This document shows, piece by piece, positions 8,186 through 14,911 of a stretch of 21,068 bases of DNA. The notes under the pieces were generated by a model. That model did no database searches. It was not told the DNA's origin and was given only the letters and a program-made list of their open reading frames with translations. Position 1 is the first letter of the stretch; each line of letters begins with the position of its first letter. Source of the stretch: CAYXRK01 sp964467615 (GTDB lineage Bacteria; Hydrogenedentota; Hydrogenedentia; Hydrogenedentales; GCA-2746185); NCBI GenBank assembly GCA_964467615.1, contig CAYXRK010000080.1, positions 1 to 21,068 of the forward strand, given 5' to 3'. The translations under genes were made by a program, and so were the position numbers.

Positions 8186-8208
8186 TAAAAAATCGCACCG
8201 TCGCGCGA
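8186..8208 (-). terminator. Probable intrinsic terminator after the XRE-type gene
   Basis: On the minus strand TCGCGC-GACG-GTGCGA forms a 6-bp stem (one G-T pair) followed directly by six T and A (plus-strand A-run 8187-8192). It lies 33 bases past the XRE-type gene stop. The stem is short, so efficiency is uncertain. Confidence 0.5.
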
Positions 8209-8240
8209 ACTAAGCGAACGAGCTAAACGATGAACGCGGA

Positions 8241-8687
8241 CTAACGCATCGTTTCGAGCCGCCGGCGCGCCTCACGCACGCCAATCTGCCGCACGTCGAT
8301 GACGGCCTTTCGCGTCTCCGACCTCAATCGAAGTCTTCCCTCTCTCGATTCCCACTGGTATACGGACTGCGGGCTCACGTCCAACAGCGCCGCAAGTTCC
8401 GCTTGCGTTAGCCCAAGCCGAGCGCGCAGACGCCGAATCATGCCGCTCGAAATGCGCGCACCCTCGGCTTCGTCGGGGGCCTTGGCCGTCGATGCGCCTC
8501 CCAACTTCAGCGTTCGGCGTTCGATCCGCTTCTTGTCCCGGTCAAGCTTTTCGATGCGCCGGCGCAACTCCGCGACGCTCCGCCGCAACGTTGCGACGTC
8601 CTTCTGCGCTTTTGTAACGCTCAGCTTGATCTCTTTGCGGGCGAGCCGCCGAACTTCTTCCTGCCAAACTTTCGCGAACGTGGCCAT
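8241..8687 (-). CDS. Coiled-coil protein with C-terminal XRE-type helix-turn-helix
   Basis: 148 residues, ATG 8687 with AGAGGA 8 bases upstream. Residues 20-60 are dense in Lys, Arg, Glu and Leu with heptad-like spacing (VATLRRSVAELRRRIEKLDRD) and should form a coiled coil. A short Ala/Gly linker follows, and residues 84-113 (IRRLRARLGLTQAELAALLDVSPQSVYQWE) are a typical XRE/Cro helix-turn-helix with recognition helix near PQSVYQWE. The rest is a charged helix. Most XRE proteins carry the DNA-binding domain first; here it is C-terminal, behind an oligomerisation helix. It is probably a transcription regulator or nucleoid-associated protein. Its targets are unknown; repeated ATGATATT motifs upstream (8749-8891) are possible operators. 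It stands alone, with a terminator after it. Confidence 0.8.
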   Translation of the reverse strand: MATFAKVWQEEVRRLARKEIKLSVTKAQKDVATLRRSVAELRRRIEKLDRDKKRIERRTLKLGGASTAKAPDEAEGARISSGMIRRLRARLGLTQAELAALLDVSPQSVYQWESREGRLRLRSETRKAVIDVRQIGVREARRRLETMR

Positions 8688-8934
8688 GGTGCGAGTCCTC
8701 TTCGGTCAAACGCTCTTAGTTTATCCTGCTCCTGAACAACGATTATCGAATATCATAAGAGAGTTGGCGATGGGCCGCAAGGCGCAACACGACATTGCCC
8801 GAGGACCCGCTCGTCACAACGGTCCCGAAAGTCGCCCAGCATCAGGACGGGTGGCCATGATATTGGCCCCAAACCTGGAAAGGATGATATTCGAGACCGT
8901 ATTGGACTGCGATTTGCGTGATTCACTAAAGTTG
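8688..8934. other. Non-coding gap with repeated ATGATATT motifs
   Basis: No convincing gene is seen in these 247 bases between the symporter stop and the XRE-type start (both minus strand). ATGATATT occurs at 8857-8864 and 8884-8891 and inverted at 8749-8756. The outer pair extends to an 11-bp perfect inverted repeat (8746-8756 and 8884-8894). The middle copy sits inside a GGCCA/TGGCC palindrome. The same 8-mer also occurs once inside the symporter gene near 10088, so chance cannot be excluded. Confidence 0.35.
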
Positions 8935-10488
8935 TTACGCTGCGTCCGCAGCGGTCTTGCGCCCCGCCAGTATGTCATAAAATTCGCCTGCTCGATCGTC
9001 CTTTCGCGCGGTGAGCAGCGAAACCAGCGGCACCACCAAGAGTGGAACCACAGTCGTCGCGTACGAGGGATCAATCCCCGCGCCGGTGTTGACGAAGCAA
9101 TAGTGAAACGCCCTGCGCCACGGCGCCGAACCCTCGGGCGCCGCGAACTCGACTGCGACGGCGTACTTAATCAAGCCGAACCACGCGAGTCCGGCGGCGT
9201 AGCCGCTTAGCATTCCCCAGAACGCGCCGGATTCGGTCGTACGCCGCCAATAGATTAGATACCCGACGACGATCGCCGGAGGAACGACCATCGCGAACCC
9301 GAAAAGTAACAAGTCCAGCACGGAAACCTTGGTGTACTCCTTGATATACCAGGCAAGGGCCGCGGCGATGATTCCGTACACAATCGTCACGACCCGGTAC
9401 GCGAACAATTTCTTCGCCGAATCATAGTTCCGCGAGAAGGGCAGCCAATCGCGCACGAACATCGTCGCACTCGAGAGCAGGATTGGTCCGCCGGAGGAGA
9501 CGACCGCGGCTAGGACCGCCGCGAGCGCGATGCCGCCCACAACTGGATTGATATCCTGCGCGACCTTTGTAACGCTTTCATAACTCGCGCCGAACTTCGT
9601 ATAGCCGTAGCGTGCAAGCGTAATGACGCCCACAAACCCGGCAAGGATCGGCATCACCGCGCCCATCAGTCCGGCCAGGCAGAAAGCCAAGGGGAGCGTC
9701 TTTTCGTTGCGCGCCGCCGTTGAGAAATTGACGTACACGGATGCCGCGGGCGTGTGGATCGTCGCGCTGAAGAACATGCCGATGACCGCGAGCCAGCCGC
9801 CACCCGCGAATGCCCACCACTTGGAGCGGTCCTTTCCGCTTTCCGTCACGTGCGCATTGACCTGCTCGACTATCACGTCCCAGCCTCCGGCCTGGCGAAC
9901 GCCCATCGCCGCCACGAGAAACAGGCCCACCAGTATCACGATGCAATGAATCACGTTGGTGAACGCAGACCCCCAAAGCCCGCCGAGCACCGTGTACGTA
10001 ATCAAGATGACCGCCGCGAGCGCCACGCCGACAATCATGTCAACGCTCAACAATCCGACGATCATGACGCCGATGACGTACGCTTCGATGATATTGACGA
10101 TCATGTACTCGGTCTGGACGCAGAGGCTCGATAGCGCCTGGCTGCGTTGCGATCCGAACCTTATGCGAAAAATTTCACTGACGGTCTGGAGCTTCAGCCG
10201 CCGATAGGGCACCGCGAAGAAAACCCCCACCAACGCGAGCGCGAGGAACGTGTTGATCCCGTACCACCAGGCGTTCCACATGCCTTCGTTGATCACGTCG
10301 CCCGCGACGCCGTAGATCGCCGCGCCGCCGATGCGCGTGCCCGCGATGCCGAACGCGACCATGACCGCGCCCATGCCGCCCCCAGCAACCGCCCACTGCG
10401 CGGCACCCTTCGAGCGCCGCGCCAAGGCGCTGCCCACGGCGGTCACCGCCACGAGATACACCACCATGATCACTATCGATACGTTCAT
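8935..10488 (-). CDS. Sodium:solute symporter (SSF family)
   Basis: 517 residues from ATG 10488 with GGAG 13 bases upstream; earlier in-frame codons up to 10560 add a charged non-membrane stretch and are less likely. The protein is almost wholly hydrophobic with about 13 predicted transmembrane segments, beginning with MNVSIVIMVVYLVAVTAVGSALARRSK, the usual first helix and loop of SSF carriers. The region AGTRIGGAAIYGVAGDVINEG and the later segment VLAAVVSSGGPILLSSATMFVRDWL match the family pattern in which TM1 and TM8 residues bind Na+ (Ser-Ser near SSGGPILLSS). SSF proteins import sugars, amino acids, carboxylates or similar solutes with Na+ across the inner membrane; the substrate cannot be told from the sequence. 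It is likely its own unit, flanked by non-coding gaps of about 240 bases on both sides. Confidence 0.9.
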   Translation of the reverse strand: MNVSIVIMVVYLVAVTAVGSALARRSKGAAQWAVAGGGMGAVMVAFGIAGTRIGGAAIYGVAGDVINEGMWNAWWYGINTFLALALVGVFFAVPYRRLKLQTVSEIFRIRFGSQRSQALSSLCVQTEYMIVNIIEAYVIGVMIVGLLSVDMIVGVALAAVILITYTVLGGLWGSAFTNVIHCIVILVGLFLVAAMGVRQAGGWDVIVEQVNAHVTESGKDRSKWWAFAGGGWLAVIGMFFSATIHTPAASVYVNFSTAARNEKTLPLAFCLAGLMGAVMPILAGFVGVITLARYGYTKFGASYESVTKVAQDINPVVGGIALAAVLAAVVSSGGPILLSSATMFVRDWLPFSRNYDSAKKLFAYRVVTIVYGIIAAALAWYIKEYTKVSVLDLLLFGFAMVVPPAIVVGYLIYWRRTTESGAFWGMLSGYAAGLAWFGLIKYAVAVEFAAPEGSAPWRRAFHYCFVNTGAGIDPSYATTVVPLLVVPLVSLLTARKDDRAGEFYDILAGRKTAADAA

Positions 10489-10578
10489 GCGGGAATCGAT
10501 TCTCCTTCCAGTGTAGCGACGAGAACACGACACAGCGCGGCATAGCCGCAACCCAATCAAAGCTATAAGGTGTGTGAC

Positions 10579-10631
10579 GGCCCCTCACCCTTCCACCCTT
10601 CGACACCCTCAGGGCGAACGGGTGAGGGGCC
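10579..10631. repeat. REP-like nested palindrome
   Basis: GGCCCCTCACCC (10579-10590) and GGGTGAGGGGCC (10620-10631) are a perfect 12-bp inverted repeat. Inside them TTCG (10599-10602) pairs with CGAA (10615-10618) and CCC-TCA-GGG (10606-10614) makes a tip. The core with TTCGAC and AGGGCGAAC resembles dispersed palindromes I recall from many bacterial genomes. It lies between the 3' end of the M16 gene and the 5' end of the symporter gene and could form a strong RNA hairpin in either direction. It has no T-run. Only one copy is in the window. Confidence 0.6.
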
Positions 10632-10729
10632 TACCGCGCGGGATGTTCAGATCGTGCATGGCGCAAAAATCTTCGCAGGAATACAAGATCCTGACGGATA
10701 GTAGTACAAAGTAGCGACGCGGGACGAGT

Positions 10730-11809
10730 CTATTTCAACACCGCCGATTCGTCGGCGATGACCGTGACCGGCCCGAGTCCGAGGTCCCGCACGCCCTGCT
10801 CGACGAGCGCGAGATCGCCCACGACCAACCACGTGACACTCGCCGGGTGAATGACCTCGTTGGCTGCCTTCGTGACATCAGCGAGTGCGAGGCCCCGAAT
10901 CCGATCCGCGTACGAATCAAAGTAGTCATCGGGCAGGCCATAGGCGACCATTTCGCGCAGCGAAGACTTCACCGCGCCCGACGTTTCCCAAAGGCCCGGA
11001 AGCCGCAGCACTTGGTTTTGTATGGATTTGGCCGACTCTTCCTCGGTGATGGGCCGCGCGCCGACGATTTCGTCCAGTTCCTTGCTTAGTTCCACCAAGG
11101 ACTCCCTCGTCTTGTCCGTTTGCACCGGCGCGGTGGCGACGAAAGCCCGTTGGATGCGGCCGTCGTATAGGCTGCTTCGCGCCCCATACGACCAATGCTT
11201 GTCCTCGCGAAGGTTCATGTTGATGCGCGAGGTAAACGTCCCGCCGAAAACGCGGTTCATCGTATCGACCGCCTCTTCGTTCACCTGCGCGGGCGGCGGA
11301 GCGACGAGCGCGGCGAATATGTACGACTGTTGCGCCCCCGGTCGGTCGATGAGAAACACGCGGCTGCTCTGCGCCAATGCCACTTTTCCCGCGGCCATCG
11401 CCGGTACTTCCCCCCGCGCCCACCCGCCGAGCGCCGTTTCCAGCAATGCCGACATTTCCGCGAGCGTCGTGTCTCCGACCACGATAAGCGTCGCGTTGTT
11501 GGGCTTGAACCAGGTCTCGTGGAATTTCTTCAAGTCCGCTGGCATAAGCGCCTGAACGGACGCCTCGGTGCCGGACCCCGAGAGCGGATTGCCGTACGCG
11601 TGATCCGCGCCAAACAACAGCGCGGGCAATACCCGCAGGCCCGCGCCGGCGGGAGTCGAACGCTCTTGTTGAATTCCGGCTACGGCCTGCTTTTGCAACC
11701 GCGAGAATTCCTGTGCATCGAACGCGGGATTCAGCAGCACGTCGGCAAAAATGTCGATGCTTTCCGAAAGGTTCGTCTTCAACGCGGCAAGACTTATACA
11801 CGGCGTCAT
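10730..11809 (-). pseudogene. C-terminal remnant of MITE-disrupted M16 peptidase
   Basis: This frame holds the last 354 residues of the M16 protein (from SLAALKTNLSESIDIFADVLLNPAF to the stop at 10730), preceded by element-derived codons. It contains the end of the inactive second M16 domain and its C-terminal subdomain (FLIDRPGAQQSYIFAAL, FGGTFTSRINMNLRE), all without internal stops. The inserted element supplies an in-frame ATG at 11809 (M-T-P-C-I then host S-L-A-A), but no ribosome site is seen before it, so separate translation is doubtful. The intact, undecayed sequence suggests a recent insertion. Joined to the upstream part after removal of 101 bases it gives one 920-codon gene. Confidence 0.8.
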
Positions 11810-11895
11810 AAATAGTTGCGCATGAGATCGCAGAAATAAGCCATTTTGCCGAAATTGGGGAAATGAACATGCGCAACTATTTATGACGCCGTGTA
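11797..11895. mobile_element. 99-bp MITE with 28-bp perfect inverted repeats and TA duplication
   Basis: The left arm (11797-11824, beginning TACACGGCGTCATAAATAG) and right arm (11868-11895, ending CTATTTATGACGCCGTGTA) are perfect 28-bp inverted repeats around a 43-base AT-richer centre. TA at 11795-11796 and 11896-11897 is the target duplication, typical of IS630/Tc1-mariner transposition. There is no coding capacity, so it must have been moved by a transposase in trans. Element plus one TA is 101 bases; removing it rejoins the M16 peptidase as ...ACG-CTA-AGT-CTT..., encoding TLSLAALK, the family's expected sequence. The arm puts a TAA directly into the host frame. Whole-element folding gives a long hairpin in RNA. 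Confidence 0.88.
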
Positions 11896-13593
11896 TAGCG
11901 TACACGTGTCCAGCGAAGCAGAGGTCGACAGTACCGCTCCCAACGCCGCCAACTCGGCGGAAATGTCCAACGATGATCGCTTCGTCGTGCCTTCATCGAG
12001 CAAGTCGAGCGCGAGGCCGGCCAGACCGGGTGTTCCCAGGGAATCGGCTGCGAAGCCCGCGTTGATCATGAGGTCCATGGTGACCAGCGGCGCGTCATGG
12101 CGCTCGGCCAACACCAGTTGCAGGCCATTCGCGAGTGTCGCCCGTAGGATCTCCGGGAACTTTGCGGCCGGCGGATATCCCGCTGTCGGCGGCCCAGCCG
12201 AGCGACCCGCGCCTTCCGCCGCGGCCGAATACGCCGGGAACGGCAGGACCTCGAGAACGTACACGCCGTCATTGAGCCAGGCCCTCGCCACATCGCGAAG
12301 GTCCTCCGGCGTGACGTCGCGAACGCGGTCAAGCTGCGTCTGGTAGGCATCGGGCGAGCCGCCGTACACCTCGTTCATCGCCAGGATGTCGGACTTGCCC
12401 CCGAAACCGCCGATACGTTCCGCGCCGCGCACGAATCGGGCGAAGTATTGAGTCTTGATACGGTCCAGTTCCTTCTTCGCCGGTCCCTTCTCCATAAGCG
12501 CCGCGAGTTCCTCATCGACGGCCCTTTCGACCTCGCCAAGGTCGGCGCCGGCCTTTGCGGTGGCGACGATCATGAATTGCCCGGCGATCTCCTGTGGGAA
12601 CACGTACGCGGCCACGTCGGTGCAAATTTGCGCGTCGTACACCAGCCGCTTGTATAACCGCGAATTCTTTCCGTCCGACAGCAAATCGCTCAACAAATCG
12701 AGATGCGCCATTTCCGGTGTGCCCCATTGTGGGACGTTCCACACCTTGTAAATACGAGCTTGCGGGACGCGATCGCGGACCGTCTGGCGCTGTTCGCCTT
12801 CGCGCCGCGCTACCCACGCATCGTGCTTTGCGATCGGCGGGCCGGACGGAATATCGCCAAAGTACTTCTCAACGCGCTGCTTCACGTCCAGCGTATCCAC
12901 GTCGCCGGCGACTGAAAGCACCGCGTTCGCCGCGCCGTAGTAGGTCTTGAACCAACCGCCGACGTCCTCGAGGCTGGCCGCGTTGAGGTCCTCCATCGAT
13001 CCGATCGTCGTCCAGGAATACGGGTGCCCAACCGGGTAGGTGTTCTCCGTCAGCAGTTGCTCCGCGACGCCGTAGGGTTGGTTCTCGCCTTGGCGTTTTT
13101 CGTTTTGCACGACGCCGCGCTGCTCGTCCAATTTGGCCTGATCGATAGCGCCTAGCAGGTGGCCCATGCGGTCCGCCTCCATCCACAGCGCGACGTCCAA
13201 GGCCGACGCAGGGACGTTTTGGAAATAGTTGGTGCGGTCGGAGTTGGTGGTGCCATTCATGTCCGTCGCGCCGACCTTCTCGAGCGGCTGAAAATAGTCG
13301 TCGTTGAAGTTTTCGGTCCCGTTGAACATCAAGTGCTCGAAGAGGTGTGCGAACCCCGTCTTGCCTCGCTTTTCGTTCTTCGAGCCCACGTGATACCAGA
13401 CGTTGACCGCGACTATCGGCGCCTTGTGGTCTTCGTGGACGATCAACGTGAGACCGTTATTCAGCACGAATTTCTGGTACGGGATGGTGAATCCTTGGAC
13501 AATCGCGGCGGGACCGGAATTTGCCTCGGCCCAACCTAGGCCGGCCGAAATCATTGCGAATACCACAAGAAAACTACACGTCATTCGGATCAT
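11881..13593 (-). CDS. M16 zinc peptidase, N-terminal part truncated by MITE
   Basis: 570 residues as it stands, from ATG 13593 (GGAGAG about 7 bases upstream; an in-frame GTG at 13617 is less likely). A signal peptide (MIRMTCSFLVVFAMISAGLGWAEA) suggests export to the periplasm. The inverted zinc motif HLFEH gives His83, Glu86 and His87 of the pitrilysin (M16) active site; the third ligand is expected in the LDEQRGVVQNE region. The first catalytic domain, its C-terminal subdomain and the start of a second, HxxEH-less M16 domain (ATLANGLQLVLAERHDAP) are present. Host sequence ends at Leu566; the element adds Tyr-Thr-Ala-Ser and TAA. The intact 920-residue form would be a two-domain peptidase of the PqqL/processing-peptidase type that closes around short polypeptides. 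Because the second half is lost, activity is doubtful. It has its own divergent promoter near 13659-13687. Confidence 0.85.
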   Translation of the reverse strand: MIRMTCSFLVVFAMISAGLGWAEANSGPAAIVQGFTIPYQKFVLNNGLTLIVHEDHKAPIVAVNVWYHVGSKNEKRGKTGFAHLFEHLMFNGTENFNDDYFQPLEKVGATDMNGTTNSDRTNYFQNVPASALDVALWMEADRMGHLLGAIDQAKLDEQRGVVQNEKRQGENQPYGVAEQLLTENTYPVGHPYSWTTIGSMEDLNAASLEDVGGWFKTYYGAANAVLSVAGDVDTLDVKQRVEKYFGDIPSGPPIAKHDAWVARREGEQRQTVRDRVPQARIYKVWNVPQWGTPEMAHLDLLSDLLSDGKNSRLYKRLVYDAQICTDVAAYVFPQEIAGQFMIVATAKAGADLGEVERAVDEELAALMEKGPAKKELDRIKTQYFARFVRGAERIGGFGGKSDILAMNEVYGGSPDAYQTQLDRVRDVTPEDLRDVARAWLNDGVYVLEVLPFPAYSAAAEGAGRSAGPPTAGYPPAAKFPEILRATLANGLQLVLAERHDAPLVTMDLMINAGFAADSLGTPGLAGLALDLLDEGTTKRSSLDISAELAALGAVLSTSASLDTCTLYTAS

Positions 13594-13658
13594 CGCATCT
13601 CTCCGCCGTAGGTCCACCGACTACCGCGCGCACCGGGCACCGCAGTCAAGGATCGGCT

Positions 13659-13687
13659 ATCATATGCAGTACGTTGATAATGCGCAA
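13659..13687 (-). promoter_or_regulatory. Sigma-70-like promoter candidate for the M16 peptidase gene
   Basis: Minus strand: TTGCGC (13687-13682), 17-base spacer, TATGAT (13664-13659). It lies 66 bases upstream of the ATG at 13593 in the divergent region shared with the PP2C gene. Confidence 0.5.
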
Positions 13688-13705
13688 GAACGCGACTTCG
13701 TCCTT

Positions 13706-13733
13706 TTGCCGACTATCGACGCTTTGCTACAAT
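13706..13733 (+). promoter_or_regulatory. Sigma-70-like promoter candidate for the PP2C phosphatase gene
   Basis: TTGCCG (13706-13711), 16-base spacer, TACAAT (13728-13733), about 70 bases upstream of the ATG at 13803. It is back-to-back with the M16 promoter candidate, with 18 bases between the two -35 boxes. Confidence 0.5.
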
Positions 13734-13802
13734 CGCGGGCTTTCGCCGCGCGGCGTCTCTCGTTCCGCGCGCTTCGTCCAATTCTCGCCACAGGGGAGCA
13801 GC

Positions 13803-14582
13803 ATGATTCTTGACGCGGCCGGCCGCACGGATATCGGCCTGAAGAAGAAGGACAACGAGGACAAGTTCGCCATCTTCTCCGAGGGTTCCCCGGACGTTCG
13901 GCTTTTTCAGCGCGGCGCGTTGCTTGTAGTTGCTGACGGACTAGGCGGCCACATGGGCGGTGAAATCGCCAGTAAACTGGCGGTGTCCATGATGTCCGAC
14001 ATGCTCAAGCAAGAGCCGCCCGCCGAGGACCCCAACGCCTCCGACGGCGGCCTTTTCCCCGTCATCCGCGAAGCCGCAAGAAAAGCGAACGCGAGCATCT
14101 TCAAGACGAACCAAGATTTCCAAACAGGCGATCGGCCCATGGGCACCACGCTCGTCGCGGCGTTGCTGCTGCCGGGGAAAGTGCTCGTCTGCAACGTGGG
14201 CGATTCGCGGTGTTACGTGCTACGCGGCGGAAAAATTATCGAACGGACCATCGACCACTCCTGGGTCGAGGAACAAATTCAACTCGGCCTGATGACGCGG
14301 GCCGAATCGCTCGTCGACAAACGGCGGAACCTCGTCACGCGAAGCGTAGGCACCAAACCCGAGGTGGGCGTGGACACCTACACGTGGATCCTACACGAGG
14401 GCGACTACATCTTTTTGTGTTCGGACGGCGTAATTGACATGGTCCAAGATAAGCAAATCTGCGAAGTATTCAAGGCGTGCAATTCGTCCGAGGACATTTC
14501 GAACCGGATTGTCGACGTTGCCAACGAAAACGGCGGCAAGGACAACATTACCGCGGTGGTCGCGCGCGTGATCGAAATGTAG
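13803..14582 (+). CDS. PP2C-family (PPM) serine/threonine protein phosphatase
   Basis: 259 residues, ATG 13803 with GGGGAG 5 bases upstream. I reject in-frame upstream codons from 13521 because they run through the promoter region and antisense to the M16 start. All PPM metal motifs are visible: DNEDKF (residues 17-22), VVADGLGGHMGGE (42-54, the paired Asp and Gly that bind Mn/Mg), MGTTLV near 112, VGDSRCYVLRGG near 132, DHSWVEEQ, CSDGVIDM near 206 and GGKDNITAVV near 246. It is a free-standing cytoplasmic catalytic domain, with no membrane segment, FHA or kinase fused. Such stand-alone enzymes reverse Hanks-type Ser/Thr kinase phosphorylation. No kinase gene is adjacent in the window, so its partner is unknown. 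Confidence 0.92.
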   Translation: MILDAAGRTDIGLKKKDNEDKFAIFSEGSPDVRLFQRGALLVVADGLGGHMGGEIASKLAVSMMSDMLKQEPPAEDPNASDGGLFPVIREAARKANASIFKTNQDFQTGDRPMGTTLVAALLLPGKVLVCNVGDSRCYVLRGGKIIERTIDHSWVEEQIQLGLMTRAESLVDKRRNLVTRSVGTKPEVGVDTYTWILHEGDYIFLCSDGVIDMVQDKQICEVFKACNSSEDISNRIVDVANENGGKDNITAVVARVIEM

Positions 14583-14596
14583 CGCCGTCCCGCCGC

Positions 14597-14634
14597 AATA
14601 AAAACCGCGGCCAACGCCCTCTCGGCGTGGCCGC
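14597..14634 (-). terminator. Intrinsic terminator after rpmG
   Basis: GCGGCCAACGCC (14607-14618) pairs with GGCGTGGCCGC (14624-14634) with one bulged base and a CTCTC loop. On the minus strand the stem is followed by GG and TTTTTATT (plus-strand 14597-14604). It lies 27 bases past the rpmG stop and just past the convergent PP2C stop; only the minus direction has a T-run. Confidence 0.75.
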
Positions 14635-14660
14635 GCGGCCCTACGAAATTGTCGATTACT

Positions 14661-14837
14661 TTACTTCTTCTTCTCACGGTGGACGGTGTGCTTCCGGAGT
14701 TTTCGATTGTACTTCTTCAACTCCAGTCGCTCCGTCGACGTCCGGATATTTTTCATCGTTGAGTAACGAGAAGTTCCCGGCGCTTCGGTACACTCAAGAA
14801 TGATGATCTCGCGGTTGCCCTTGCCCTTCGAAGCCAT
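14661..14837 (-). CDS. rpmG: 50S ribosomal protein bL33 (zinc-less form)
   Basis: A 58-codon gene. ATG at 14837 has GAGG 11 bases upstream. The protein begins MASKGKGNREIIILECTEA, continues with YSTMKNIRTSTERLELKKYNRK and ends LRKHTVHREKKK, which is the bL33 pattern (NTxERLELKKY...RKHTxHxE). bL33 is a small basic protein of the large ribosomal subunit near the E site. The zinc-binding form has two Cys pairs; here only Cys16 remains and the second pair is replaced by Asn-Arg-Lys-Leu, so this is the Cys-minus form, which does not need zinc. Its usual neighbours (tRNA-Trp, secE, nusG) are not here. A promoter candidate lies in the end of the upstream metalloprotease gene, and a good terminator follows. 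Confidence 0.93.
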   Translation of the reverse strand: MASKGKGNREIIILECTEAPGTSRYSTMKNIRTSTERLELKKYNRKLRKHTVHREKKK

Positions 14838-14881
14838 GACTGAAAATTCCTCGTTCGATTCATTTCGGGTGGAAGAACACT

Positions 14882-14911
14882 ATTCTAGCCTTTTAACGCT
14901 GTTCCCCGCAA
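14882..14911 (-). promoter_or_regulatory. Promoter candidate for rpmG
   Basis: Minus strand: TTGCGG (14911-14906), 18-base spacer, TAGAAT (14887-14882). It overlaps the last codons and stop of the metalloprotease gene and would give a leader of about 38 bases. Confidence 0.4.

Noticed and set aside
8299..9210. Plus-strand frame of 303 codons spanning the XRE gene and the gap after it
   Set aside because: Antisense to two real genes, and the part over the gap has no domain or ribosome site.
10535..10550. Small hairpin GCGGC-ATA-GCCGC upstream of the symporter
   Set aside because: A 5-bp stem without T-run; such short palindromes are expected in GC-rich DNA.
11810..11905. GTG at 11905 as start of the C-terminal M16 fragment
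   Set aside because: The codons from 11905 to 11810 read through the MITE and have no homology-like sequence or ribosome site; the segment belongs to the disrupted gene.
13521..13802. 94-codon N-terminal extension of the PP2C gene
   Set aside because: It crosses the divergent promoter region, has no ribosome site and adds non-family sequence; ATG 13803 has a good GGGGAG.
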